Positions 47,529-56,288 are shown, counted from the stretch's first letter. The stretch: 64,000 bases of DNA from Paraliobacillus sp. PM-2 (GCF_001368815.1 NZ_CTEI01000002.1:558001-622000), one strand, 5' to 3'. Made by a program: numbers and translations. The notes: generated by a model from the letters alone, not told the origin.

Positions 47529-47946
47529 AACAAAATAAAGAGGCTGGGACAAAACAACATTTCTCTTTTTTAAACACGAACAATTAATTATATGCAACAA
47601 AACGAACACCGCTGTGGAAATAAGCTCCCTTTCAGCAGGCACGGCTTCGGGGCCACATGAAGTGGGTCAGTTAGACGTTGTCACAGGACGTGACGATCTT
47701 AGTCTAACATTCCTTTAAATAAAAGTAGTGGATCTTCAGCTCGTGCTGTTCCCGCAGGACAAGGAACGCTTCGGCAGCGATACATCGCACGAAGAAAATT
47801 GCTTTTTATTTTCGAGGAGTGTCGCATATTTCCACAGCTAATCATTAATTCCACTTAAATTAACGAACCTTAATTCGTTTATTCAGAATTAAGGTTCGTT
47901 TTTTGATAATCACTATTTAGTTTTGTCCCAAGCTCTTTATTTTGTT
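47529..47946. mobile_element. MITE-like palindromic element, about 418 bp
   Basis: Terminal inverted repeats of 27 bp (47529-47555 and 47920-47946) match at 25 positions; inside is a second perfect 12-bp inverted pair (47611-47622 and 47827-47838), several nested stems and a terminator-like hairpin. No transposase frame is present. The interior is clearly richer in G+C than its surroundings. It occupies the whole space between ytpI and the spermidine-synthase-like gene. Similar repeats are scattered through related Bacillaceae genomes, from memory. Confidence 0.7.
47862..47904 (+). terminator. Strong hairpin inside the palindromic element
   Basis: A perfect 15-bp stem (47862-47876 with 47886-47900, loop of 9) followed on the plus strand by T-run. 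No plus-strand gene ends here, so it belongs to the element. Confidence 0.75.
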
Positions 47947-47955
47947 TTCGTGTAT

Positions 47956-49503
47956 TTAGTAGTACTTCCAAGAGCGTTCATATATTTGAATTAGTCGAGG
48001 GTCTATCAATGTATTAGGCTCTATCACAACTTTTTCTCCATTGCGTTCGATTTCTTTATCAATATCTTTCCCGAATTGACCTAGAGATGGAAGTAATCCT
48101 GTACTTAGAAATTCTGTATCTACGTTTACTGTTAAACGATCTAAATGTATGGAATTTCTACTAGCTAAAACAAATCCCCAATTTCCAAAACTAGGTATAT
48201 CCACATGAAGGTTTTCTACTTTCAAGTTATTCGATGTTATCGTCTCTGAAATAGTCCAATATACCTCAGGGGCAAAATAAGGACTTGTTGCTTGGACCAT
48301 CATTGCACCATTTAAGGACATGTGATTTCGTGCTAATGCATAAAATTCTTTTGTATAAAGTTTATTTAAGCTTTCATCATTTGGATCAGGTAAATCGATA
48401 ATAATGACATCAAAAATGCGATTTGTAGTTTCTAAAAAGTTATAAGCGTCCTTATGCATAATCGTTACTTTTTCATTGTCAAGAGCGTGTTGATTTAATT
48501 GTAATAGCTTTTCATTTGTCTTTGCTAAATCAACAACGGCAGGATCTAGATCTACCAATGTGATAGAATCAACATCGTCATATTTCAGTACTTCTTTTGC
48601 AGCAATTCCATCACCACCACCTAGTATTAATACATCATTAATAGATGCTGCCTGTTCCATTACCGGATGAACAAGCGTTTCATGATAACGATGTTCATCA
48701 ATCGAACTTAATTGTAAGCCACCATTTAAATACAACCTAACATCGTCGTTATTTTGTGTCATGACAATTTTCTGATATTTACTCTCCTCCATATGAATAA
48801 TCGGGTCTTTATATAATTTTTGTTCAAATGAAAAGGCCATTTCTTCCCCAAAAAGCAAACCAAGTATTAACAAAATCCCAATGATTATTCCAACAACCAA
48901 ATGAATAGCAAAATGTTTTATCTCTTTTCGAAAGAGAAATAATACAATGATTGCGACAGTTAAATTAATACATCCAACTAAGAATGCAGTTTTAACCATC
49001 CCTAATTGTGGTCGTAATAAGAAAGCGAATAAAAGTCCTCCAACTAGCCCACCTGCGTAATCTGAGAATAAGACTCTTGCTGTACTACGATTAAGAGACA
49101 CACCTATTTCATTTGCTTTTCTAATTAATATAGGTAATTCTACACCTGTAAGAGCACCTATCGATAATGTAATAATATATAAAAACAATGCGTCTGTTCC
49201 TGCTGGTGAAAAAGCAGTAATTCCAAACATAAAAAAACTAGAAAAACCACCAAGTAAAGCAACTAAAAATTCGATATAAACAAAAGCTACAATCAAATTT
49301 TTTAATACTTTTTCACTAACACTTGCTCCAATACCCATTCCAGTTAAAAATAGTGAAATAGTCAGTGTGTATTGTTTTACACCATCGCCAAGTATATAAG
49401 AACCTAAAGCTCCAAATAAAACCTCGAAGATAATTCCACATATGGAAACAATTCCAGATGCCCAATAAATAAAGTGACTTTGTCGAACTGCTAATTGATT
49501 CAA
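47956..49503 (-). CDS. Membrane-embedded spermidine-synthase-like protein
   Basis: A 515-residue fusion: seven predicted membrane helices (about 12-220) and a cytoplasmic aminopropyltransferase fold (about 235-510). The synthase part keeps the family marks: YHETLVHP, the nucleotide motif ILGGGDGIAAKEVLK, the acidic VDLDP, and IIDLPDPND in the place of the catalytic DxxDP. It could make a polyamine at the membrane, or use the fold for another donor. It is the last gene of the stress cluster with pspA. The canonical cytosolic SpeE lacks the membrane part. The true substrate is not known. Confidence 0.85.
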   Translation of the reverse strand: MNQLAVRQSHFIYWASGIVSICGIIFEVLFGALGSYILGDGVKQYTLTISLFLTGMGIGASVSEKVLKNLIVAFVYIEFLVALLGGFSSFFMFGITAFSPAGTDALFLYIITLSIGALTGVELPILIRKANEIGVSLNRSTARVLFSDYAGGLVGGLLFAFLLRPQLGMVKTAFLVGCINLTVAIIVLFLFRKEIKHFAIHLVVGIIIGILLILGLLFGEEMAFSFEQKLYKDPIIHMEESKYQKIVMTQNNDDVRLYLNGGLQLSSIDEHRYHETLVHPVMEQAASINDVLILGGGDGIAAKEVLKYDDVDSITLVDLDPAVVDLAKTNEKLLQLNQHALDNEKVTIMHKDAYNFLETTNRIFDVIIIDLPDPNDESLNKLYTKEFYALARNHMSLNGAMMVQATSPYFAPEVYWTISETITSNNLKVENLHVDIPSFGNWGFVLASRNSIHLDRLTVNVDTEFLSTGLLPSLGQFGKDIDKEIERNGEKVVIEPNTLIDPRLIQIYERSWKYY

Positions 49504-49565
49504 GATATCTCACTCCATCAAACATGTCATATTACTAACTAAAATTACAGATTCACACATTTCAA

Positions 49566-49600
49566 AAAAGAAGACCTGACTGCATAGCCAGACCTTCTAT
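49566..49600 (-). terminator. Weak terminator between the DUF350 and spermidine-synthase-like genes
   Basis: On the minus strand AGAAGGTCTGGC can pair with GTCAGGTCTTCT (three G-T pairs), then T-run. It would lower read-through into the last gene. Confidence 0.6.
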
Positions 49601-49616
49601 AAACCCTTAGCCTTTA

Positions 49617-50012
49617 TTATGTAATTGATGCACCAATCACAAAAGCTAACCCTAGTGATACTGCAAATGAAATAATCCCTACTGCAATATTATTCTGCTT
49701 GACTTTTTCTTGTACGGAGAACTTATGCGTAAAGAGTTCAAATAGTAGATAAGCAATCATCTGTAAGGTTACACCATATCCACCCCATACAACAGTTTCC
49801 CAGACAGTAATGCTATGGTAAATAGCAAAAGATAATATGATACAAATACCTATAATTTTGCCTGCAATTGATAAAGCTACTGCTTGATTGCCTTTAGCTA
49901 TTTCGTCCCAGTCTTTATATTTGGTTGTAATCCATTCAAAAATCACTAGCCCTATTAATACAACAATAATTGCCAATAAAAAATATATAAATGTTGCAAT
50001 AAAAGCATTCAT
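49617..50012 (-). CDS. DUF350 membrane protein
   Basis: A 131-residue protein with four membrane helices (about 6-27, 45-65, 72-92, 108-129). The DUF350 mark GNQAVALSIAGKIIG is at about 41-55. YjfL of E. coli is in the same family and also sits in a PspA-like (YjfJ) operon. No activity is established. It follows the DUF4247 lipoprotein by 21 bases. Confidence 0.85.
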   Translation of the reverse strand: MNAFIATFIYFLLAIIVVLIGLVIFEWITTKYKDWDEIAKGNQAVALSIAGKIIGICIILSFAIYHSITVWETVVWGGYGVTLQMIAYLLFELFTHKFSVQEKVKQNNIAVGIISFAVSLGLAFVIGASIT

Positions 50013-50033
50013 TTTATAAATTCCTCCTTTTTA

Positions 50034-50684
50034 TTATTTACCTGCACTTGGTCCTCCACCTCTAGTTGAAAACATACCTCGATTAGTTCGATTTGTTACG
50101 ACATCACCACCAAATGATTTTGTTCCGGTTGTATATCCACCATAACAGCTACCTGCAGAACAAGTGTTACGTTTATTCTCAGCCCAATTATCTGCGGATA
50201 ACATTCGATTTAACATAGCAAAAGCAAAGAAATGATTTAAATAGTTAGGAGAATAATTATTTCGAACAAACCTATCTGGTGCTACTTCCATTAATATCAC
50301 TTGATCCTCTTCCTCACTTTGTTTAAAAGTAACAAAATGATTAGGGTAAATTAACATTTGCTGATTATTATATTTTTCACTTATTTCTTTCGGTGGCATG
50401 GCACTAGCAACTTCATCCACTAACTCATCTAATGTAAATTGTCTGGTTGCATAAATGTTTGCTTCTGCGGAATCACTTACTACTGTGTCTAATTTATAGA
50501 AAACGTCAGCTAAAAGACTTTCAATATCCATAGGAACTCCCTTGTTTAAGCGTTCAGTTAGTTGAGCTTGTGAAGCTTCATCTGGAATTTCATCTACTGA
50601 TGCAGGTTCCGCTTCTCCACACGCAACAAGTAAGGGGAGGAGAGTTAGACAAAGTAATAAAAGCCATCTTTTCATCTTAATCAT
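50034..50684 (-). CDS. DUF4247 lipoprotein
   Basis: A 216-residue exported lipoprotein: signal peptide with lipobox LLVAC (Cys22), then an acidic domain. Residues 172-178 hold two cysteines (CSAGSC) that may form a disulfide, and the C-terminus is rich in Gly, Arg and Ser (RGMFSTRGGGPSAGK). Two starts are possible, 50684 and 50675; AGGAGG is very close to the first and 12 bases from the second. It lies in the PspA cluster, outside the membrane while PspA is inside. Confidence 0.78.
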   Translation of the reverse strand: MIKMKRWLLLLCLTLLPLLVACGEAEPASVDEIPDEASQAQLTERLNKGVPMDIESLLADVFYKLDTVVSDSAEANIYATRQFTLDELVDEVASAMPPKEISEKYNNQQMLIYPNHFVTFKQSEEEDQVILMEVAPDRFVRNNYSPNYLNHFFAFAMLNRMLSADNWAENKRNTCSAGSCYGGYTTGTKSFGGDVVTNRTNRGMFSTRGGGPSAGK

Positions 50685-50721
50685 TAACCTCCTTTCATTA
50701 TTTAATATATAGTTTACTTTA

Positions 50722-50778
50722 CAATCTAAGTAAATAAAGATAGCCTCTGTAACTTGTGATTACAGAGGCTACTCTTCC
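50722..50778 (-). terminator. Terminator after pspA
   Basis: TAGCCTCTGTAA pairs perfectly with TTACAGAGGCTA (loop of 7) on the minus strand, followed by a T-rich tract. It splits the five-gene cluster and would make DUF4178-pspA transcripts more abundant than the three downstream genes. Confidence 0.72.
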
Positions 50779-50788
50779 ATTTATCGTA

Positions 50789-51457
50789 TTATTGTTTACC
50801 CATTTTCTTCTTTAAAGCAGCTAATTCATCATCTACTTCATTCGTTTCAAGTGCTTCAAACTCATCATCTAATGAACGACTCTCCGTTGACATGTCATCA
50901 CTTGTATCCGCTTCTGCTTCATATTGTAGTACTTTTTCTTCCATGCGTGAGAAACCTTGTTTTGATTCATCACTTCCAATCGAAGACATTGTACGATTAA
51001 TTTTTGTTCTAGTTTTTGCAGATTCCGCACGAGCTTTAAGGGAATCCTTTTTCAATTTCATATCTTGATATTCTTTTTTCATTTCATCTAATTTTTTACG
51101 GAGCTGATCAGAGTCTTGTTTTGCTCTTTCCCATGATTCTTTCAATGTATCTGCTTGTTGTGTGTGCTCTTGCTTATCCTCTAACGCACGACGAGCAAGA
51201 TCCTCATTCCCCGCTTCAATGGCTTTTTCGGCTTGTGATTGACGTTTTTCTACCATCGACTGCGCATCATCATATTTACGTTTTAGCATCTTTTCATTAG
51301 CAATTTGTTTTGCGACAGCACTTTCCGCATCACGTATGTCTGATTCCATATCTCTCATATATTGATCAAGCATTTTAACTGGATCTTCTGCTTTATCCAA
51401 CATAGCATTTAATTCCGAACCCACTACTGTCTTTACACGATTAAAAAATTTGAACAT
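50789..51457 (-). CDS. pspA: PspA/IM30-family membrane-stress protein
   Basis: A 222-residue ESCRT-III-like protein, almost all coiled coil, with the N-terminal amphipathic helix (MFKFFNRVKTVVGSELNAML) and the family mark AEDPVKMLDQYMRDME (about 21-36). PspA polymers bind and stabilise stressed membranes. It follows the DUF4178 gene by 21 bases, downstream of one sigma-W promoter; in B. subtilis pspA is likewise in the sigma-W regulon, but in a different operon (ydjFGHI). Confidence 0.95.
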   Translation of the reverse strand: MFKFFNRVKTVVGSELNAMLDKAEDPVKMLDQYMRDMESDIRDAESAVAKQIANEKMLKRKYDDAQSMVEKRQSQAEKAIEAGNEDLARRALEDKQEHTQQADTLKESWERAKQDSDQLRKKLDEMKKEYQDMKLKKDSLKARAESAKTRTKINRTMSSIGSDESKQGFSRMEEKVLQYEAEADTSDDMSTESRSLDDEFEALETNEVDDELAALKKKMGKQ

Positions 51458-51478
51458 TACTTATTTCCTCCTTTAAAA

Positions 51479-51985
51479 TTAAGAACCTGCAATTATTTTT
51501 ATTTCATAATCTTCTATTTCATACCCAATACTAGCCTCTATCTCACTTCCCCAGTCTTCTAGGCTTATAAAAGTCTCCTCAGCATTATCATAATACTCAG
51601 CATAGCTAATCATTCTACCATTGATGTTACGACTCCTTCCCTCTCCTGTTACGCGCGCTTGGCCTTGTTCATCCAAATAGAATGTTTTACCGTCATGTTC
51701 TAGTTGTTGAGGGTAAGGTTTTTGTACGGATAATGGAATATTTTTATAGATACCTAATTCCAACGCATCATCCATTTCAGCTGCCAGCCAGATCGTATTT
51801 CGCCCTTCTAATAACTGGTAACTAATCCATTCGTAAGCATCTTGTCTATAAGTGATTTTCCCAACCACTTCATAGTCAACTAAATCATAAACAACAATAT
51901 CTCCTACTTCAATCGATAACGGATCCCTTTCTTTCACAAGTGATTTATTCTCTTTTTTCTGAAAAAGCTTAGAGAATATTCCCAT
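51479..51985 (-). CDS. DUF4178 protein
   Basis: A 168-residue protein, cytoplasmic, of mainly beta structure; DPLSIEVGDIVVYDLVDYEVVG (about 22-43) and YQLLEGRNTIWLAAE are typical of DUF4178, which in many genomes lies beside pspA. It has no membrane helix. First gene of the cluster, with its start 35 bases after the sigma-W -10 element. Function unknown; a partner or adaptor of PspA is plausible. Confidence 0.85.
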   Translation of the reverse strand: MGIFSKLFQKKENKSLVKERDPLSIEVGDIVVYDLVDYEVVGKITYRQDAYEWISYQLLEGRNTIWLAAEMDDALELGIYKNIPLSVQKPYPQQLEHDGKTFYLDEQGQARVTGEGRSRNINGRMISYAEYYDNAEETFISLEDWGSEIEASIGYEIEDYEIKIIAGS

Positions 51986-52019
51986 TGGTGCACCTCTCTC
52001 TAATCTTTATAGTATTATG

Positions 52020-52046
52020 TACGCGTGTTAAAGTCGAATAGTTTCA
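52020..52046 (-). promoter_or_regulatory. Sigma-W promoter of the DUF4178-pspA cluster
   Basis: Minus strand: TGAAAC (52041-52046), exactly 17 bases, CGTA (52020-52023). It is the same arrangement as the ysdB promoter at 3917-3943, so both are expected to respond to envelope stress. Confidence 0.87.
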
Positions 52047-52263
52047 ACTTTTCTTCAATTTTTCTGATTTTATTTTATCTTAACACAAATTAATATTGTA
52101 GACATAACATTTACTAGTAGCAATCTCACTTTAAGTCTAGAAATGATGAAGCTTTTCTAATTCTATTTCTTATCGTTTTGTTTGTAGCGAATATTGCGTA
52201 TGCCTATAACATCAATAAATATGATACAATATTAGTAACTTAATGATAAGGGAGTGTTTTTCT

Positions 52264-52719
52264 ATGACAACTGAATACCAACATATTGTAGTCGCAGTAG
52301 ACGGTTCAAAAGCTTCCGAAAAGGCGTTTAAAAAGGCAATTGCTATTGCTAAACGAAATAATGCGCAGTTAATTATTTCACATGTGGTTGATACAAAAAC
52401 AATTTCAACTGCAGAAACGTATGATCAATCATTAATCAATCGCTCTGAAACGTACGCAACACAATTACTCGAAGATTACCAACGTCAAGCAAGTGCTAAA
52501 GGAGTAACCAATGCAGAAACGCATATCGATTATGGTTCACCAAAGGTTCGTATTCCAAAACACGTAGCAAAAAAATTCGATGCTGATTTAATCATCTGTG
52601 GTGCAACTGGGCTAAATGCTGTAGAACGTTTCTTAATTGGGAGTGTTTCAGAAAATATTACAAGGTATGCATCATGTGATGTATTAGTTGTACGCTCTGA
52701 ACAAGATGAAGATGAATAA
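52264..52719 (+). CDS. Universal stress protein (UspA family)
   Basis: A 151-residue single-domain Usp. The ATP-binding motif is near the C-terminus (GATGLNAVERFLIGSVSENI; G-x2-G-x9-GS form) with VAVDGSKASEKAF at the start. I place the start at ATG 52264 because AAGGGAG lies 8 bases before it; an ATG at 52243 precedes that site. Divergent from the pspA cluster and convergent with ackA. Confidence 0.92.
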   Translation: MTTEYQHIVVAVDGSKASEKAFKKAIAIAKRNNAQLIISHVVDTKTISTAETYDQSLINRSETYATQLLEDYQRQASAKGVTNAETHIDYGSPKVRIPKHVAKKFDADLIICGATGLNAVERFLIGSVSENITRYASCDVLVVRSEQDEDE

Positions 52720-52753
52720 GTAGTGATTTCAATTATAACTTTTCATAACTAGA

Positions 52754-52801
52754 AAAAAGCCCTTTTTCTGCTTACTATGGCATGCAGTAAAAGGGCTTTT
52801 A
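52754..52801. terminator. Bidirectional terminator between uspA and ackA
   Basis: AAAAGCCCTTTT pairs with AAAAGGGCTTTT, extended by CTGC/GCAG, with A- and T-runs at the ends. Confidence 0.85.
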
Positions 52802-52818
52802 TTTATTTATCAATAATA

Positions 52819-54012
52819 TTATTCATGTAAAGCTAAGCGCTGTACATCACGAGCAATCATTACTTCTTCATTTGTCGGAATAACGATTACTTTAACTGGT
52901 GAGTGCGGATAGTTTACAAATGATTCTTTACCTCGAACATCATTTAATGCAGGATCCCAATAAACACCCATAAATTCTAATCCTTCTAGTACGCGTTCTC
53001 TTACTTCTTTACTGTTTTCACCAACACCAGCAGTGAAAACAATAGCATCTACACCATGCATTTTTGCCGCATAAGAACCAATATATTGGTGAATACGCTC
53101 AGCAAAGATTTTTAGGGAAAGCTCCGCACGTTTATCACCATTTTCTGCCTTCTCTTGAATGTCCCTAAGGTCACTTGAGAAACCAGATAATGCTAACATA
53201 CCACTTTCTTTATTCAATACATGTAACACTTCATTTACTGTTTTACCCGTTTTCTCCATAATATATGGAATTAGAGCAGGATCAATATTTCCAGAACGAG
53301 TTCCCATTGTTACACCAGCTAGTGGAGTGAATCCCATAGACGTATCGATTGATTTACCATTTTCCACAGCTGCAATACTTGCACCATTACCTAAGTGACA
53401 TGTAATTAAACGTAACTTATCTAATGGTACACTCATTAGATCTGCTGCACGCTCTGATACGTATTTATGTGACGTACCGTGGAAACCATATTTACGAATA
53501 CCATATTTTTCATAATATTCATATGGCAAACTATACAAATAAGATTGTTCAGGCATTGTTTGATGAAAAGCTGTATCAAAAACAGCTACTGATGGTACAC
53601 TAGGTAAAATTTCTTTAAACGCACGTATACCAGTTAAGTTAGCCGGATTATGTAATGGGGCTAATTCAGAAACTTCCTCAATTTCATGAATAACTTCATC
53701 TGTTGCTAATACTGAGTCACTGAACTTTTCTCCACCATGAACGACACGGTGACCAATACCATCAATTTCCTCTAAGGAGTTAATCACACCTGATGCCTGT
53801 AATTTTTCTAATAATAATTTAACAGCTACTTCATGGTTAGGTATATCTGTCGTAATTGAATCTTTATTTTCACCACATTCTAAGGTAAATACAGAGTCAC
53901 TAATTCCAATTCGTTCAACTAATCCTTTTGCTAATACAGTCTCTTCAGGCATTTCAATTAGTTGAAATTTTAATGAAGAACTACCAGCGTTAATTGCTAA
54001 AACATTACTCAA
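52819..54012 (-). CDS. ackA: Acetate kinase
   Basis: A 397-residue ASKHA-fold kinase that makes ATP and acetate from acetyl phosphate. Motifs [11 protein letters not shown] (start), [23 protein letters not shown] and FTAGVGENS are intact. It is 132 bases from ytxK, the B. subtilis neighbour. Confidence 0.97.
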   Translation of the reverse strand: MSNVLAINAGSSSLKFQLIEMPEETVLAKGLVERIGISDSVFTLECGENKDSITTDIPNHEVAVKLLLEKLQASGVINSLEEIDGIGHRVVHGGEKFSDSVLATDEVIHEIEEVSELAPLHNPANLTGIRAFKEILPSVPSVAVFDTAFHQTMPEQSYLYSLPYEYYEKYGIRKYGFHGTSHKYVSERAADLMSVPLDKLRLITCHLGNGASIAAVENGKSIDTSMGFTPLAGVTMGTRSGNIDPALIPYIMEKTGKTVNEVLHVLNKESGMLALSGFSSDLRDIQEKAENGDKRAELSLKIFAERIHQYIGSYAAKMHGVDAIVFTAGVGENSKEVRERVLEGLEFMGVYWDPALNDVRGKESFVNYPHSPVKVIVIPTNEEVMIARDVQRLALHE

Positions 54013-54144
54013 ACTTATTCAATCCTTTCAATTTAACTACGATTTAATTTACATCCAATACTATTCTAACCAAGTATGTTGACAGATTGCAACATAAACC
54101 TCTAATGTTAGCGTTTTCCTTCTAAATTTCTTATTTTCTAACAA

Positions 54145-55128
54145 TTAATATCCTTCTTCTTTGAACCAATTATTTATTTTTTCTACAATTTGTAATGTTG
54201 CTTTCGGGTTTTTAAATGAAGGTAATTGTGCAATTAACGCTTGTTTTGGCGACTTTGTTTGTTTTCCTTTTTTTTGTAGAATCAATATGCTTTTAGCCTG
54301 CTTTTCAGAAGTAAAAATACTGCTAGGCAATTGCAATAACCCAACTATATGGGAATGCTTTTGCAAATAAAGATGCAATTTATCTGATTGATCACTATTA
54401 AATAAGAAATTAGGAACAACAAACACCAAAAATCCACCTTCTTTTGTGTAATGCATACTTTGCTCAATAAAAAGATGGTGCGCATAGGCATGTCCTTCAG
54501 GAGAATGTAATTCGAAAGATTGTGCTCGCAAATCATCTGGGTAATACCCAACAGGTAAATCTGATACTACAAAATCAACTGGGTCCAACAAAAGTGGCTG
54601 GAGACTATCCTGATGAAATAAGTCAATTTTTATTTGTTGTAGATTAGCATTCATCAATCCTAATTGAATTAATGTAGTGTCTACATCACTTCCATACGCT
54701 TTATAGCTAGCTTCTAACTGATTAATAATAGATGTTAAGAGATTTGCCGATCCAATAGCTGGGTCAAAGATGCGAATATCTTTCTGTTTACTAACAAACT
54801 TATTTACAATATAGCCCACAAACATAGCAACTGTATCTGGTGTAATTAAATGTTGCTGTTGTGTCGCTCCACGCATTCCCTTTAACGTTGCTAATTGAAC
54901 TACTTTACGAATTTCTTCCTTTTCCAACTTGGCTATCGTTAATGTCTTGATCGATTCATTTAAATAGTCCATTGTGTCATTTAGTAATTCCCCATTTGAT
55001 GTTTTTGAGAATATGTATTCCAAAGCAATTACTAAGCTATCCAGATAGGTAATGTTCTCTTTAGTTTGTATATTTTCAACGATATCATCTAATAATTCGA
55101 AATATTTCTCCACATTTTTCTGATCCAT
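54145..55128 (-). CDS. ytxK: Class I SAM methyltransferase YtxK (N6-DNA-methylase-like)
   Basis: A 327-residue protein with an N-terminal helical region (about 1-85) and an adenine-methylase-type Rossmann domain. The SAM motif IFDPAIGSANLL is at about 119-130; the NPPY-type motif reads SDLPVGYY, so the first residue is Asp, as in relatives of YtxK. It lacks a restriction partner or specificity subunit. Its target in B. subtilis is unknown. Order ytxK-ackA is conserved. Confidence 0.88.
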   Translation of the reverse strand: MDQKNVEKYFELLDDIVENIQTKENITYLDSLVIALEYIFSKTSNGELLNDTMDYLNESIKTLTIAKLEKEEIRKVVQLATLKGMRGATQQQHLITPDTVAMFVGYIVNKFVSKQKDIRIFDPAIGSANLLTSIINQLEASYKAYGSDVDTTLIQLGLMNANLQQIKIDLFHQDSLQPLLLDPVDFVVSDLPVGYYPDDLRAQSFELHSPEGHAYAHHLFIEQSMHYTKEGGFLVFVVPNFLFNSDQSDKLHLYLQKHSHIVGLLQLPSSIFTSEKQAKSILILQKKGKQTKSPKQALIAQLPSFKNPKATLQIVEKINNWFKEEGY

Positions 55129-55207
55129 TTATCTCCCTGCCTTTTTAATTTTCAATTTAATAAGTAATTCACCTTCATTTTTTGTCTAAATGTAACCTTT
55201 TTATGAA

Positions 55208-55247
55208 TAAAAAAGAATGCCAACAACATTATGAAGGCATTCTTTAA
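55208..55247 (-). terminator. Terminator of ytfJ
   Basis: AAAGAATGCC and GGCATTCTTT pair around a 13-base loop, with a T-run on the minus strand, 15 bases after the ytfJ stop. Confidence 0.82.
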
Positions 55248-55261
55248 AGATGTCTAGTAAT

Positions 55262-55693
55262 TTATTTGTTAGATGCGTTACTATTGTCATTCTTTGAAAG
55301 TATTTCTTTTATTTTATCTAATGCTTGTGGTGCTACTTCAACCAATTTTTCATATAAATTAGCGTGTTGATGTAAATGAATCATTTGTACACCTTGTTTA
55401 TTAACGATTAAAAAACCGATTGGTGTAATTGTTACACCACCGCCACTACCACCGCCAAATGGCAATGATTGATCAGAAGAGTCACTACTTTGGTCACTAT
55501 CACTTTGTTGACTTGCTTGACCAAATTCACTGCCTCCAGCAGCAAAGCCAAATCCCACTTTAGATACAGTAATAATTGTACTTCCATCCGGAGATTGAAT
55601 TGGATCACCAATTATCGTGTTAACATCAACGATTTGCTTTAGGTTTTCCATCGCAGTCGTCATAAGTCCCTCTATAGGATGTGTATTGTTCAT
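55262..55693 (-). CDS. ytfJ: GerW-family sporulation protein YtfJ
   Basis: A 143-residue protein with the family N-terminus (HPIEGLMTTAMENLKQIVDVNTIIGDPI), VSKVGFGFAAGGSEF, and a glycine-rich PFGGGSGGGVTITPIGFLIV stretch. Members are made in the forespore and affect germination (GerW in clostridia and streptomycetes). It is 19 bases after ytfI. Confidence 0.92.
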   Translation of the reverse strand: MNNTHPIEGLMTTAMENLKQIVDVNTIIGDPIQSPDGSTIITVSKVGFGFAAGGSEFGQASQQSDSDQSSDSSDQSLPFGGGSGGGVTITPIGFLIVNKQGVQMIHLHQHANLYEKLVEVAPQALDKIKEILSKNDNSNASNK

Positions 55694-55712
55694 TTTGCAT
55701 ATCTCCTTTATT

Positions 55713-56288
55713 TTATGAATTTAAACCCTTCACTGACTGATTAATTTTTCTAAATGTATAGATAGCTTGTCCTAAACGCAATGAAAAGATACATTCATAT
55801 GTGGATTGAAAGGTCAGTTTTTCAAAATCAGAGTGAACTTGTATTACAGGAACTTCTTTTAAATGAAAGGATTGATCTAATATTGCTAATAGGCTGCCTT
55901 TTATTGACCAGAGCAAACCTGTAAATATACCGGTTGATGCTGCATCTTCCATACCAATAGTTGTATCCCATTGAATAATTTCTAATGTAATTTTCTTTAA
56001 ATGTTTTATTATTCTTATACCTGGCATATTTATTTTTTTATTTTCGTTCATTCCATTTTTATACATCTTTATTTTTTCTGTTAATACTTCTAAATCCATA
56101 GATGCATGATCGGTAGTGCCATTCCATTGCTTATCATAGGTTAAGATCGGAATATAGGCTATTGTTATTTTCATTGATAGGATCAGTTCTTCGTTGTATG
56201 CTAGTTTACATTGAAGTTTTACAGGTAAAAATATAGAAAATATGAGGAAACAGAATAACAGAACAATGATAATAACCAGGATAAACAT
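55713..56288 (-). CDS. ytfI: DUF2953 protein YtfI
   Basis: A 191-residue protein with one N-terminal membrane helix (about 2-22) and a soluble domain of DUF2953 type (DTTIGMEDAASTGIFTGLLW near 107-126). Found with ytfJ in spore formers. No activity known. Confidence 0.85.
   Translation of the reverse strand: MFILVIIIVLLFCFLIFSIFLPVKLQCKLAYNEELILSMKITIAYIPILTYDKQWNGTTDHASMDLEVLTEKIKMYKNGMNENKKINMPGIRIIKHLKKITLEIIQWDTTIGMEDAASTGIFTGLLWSIKGSLLAILDQSFHLKEVPVIQVHSDFEKLTFQSTYECIFSLRLGQAIYTFRKINQSVKGLNS

Noticed and set aside
47460-47642. 60-residue minus-strand frame
   Set aside because: Half of it is inside the palindromic repeat and it has no ribosome-binding site or recognisable sequence.
54145-55128. 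ytxK as a restriction-modification methylase
   Set aside because: Orphan gene in a conserved B. subtilis order, with no endonuclease or specificity subunit near, and a changed NPPY motif.
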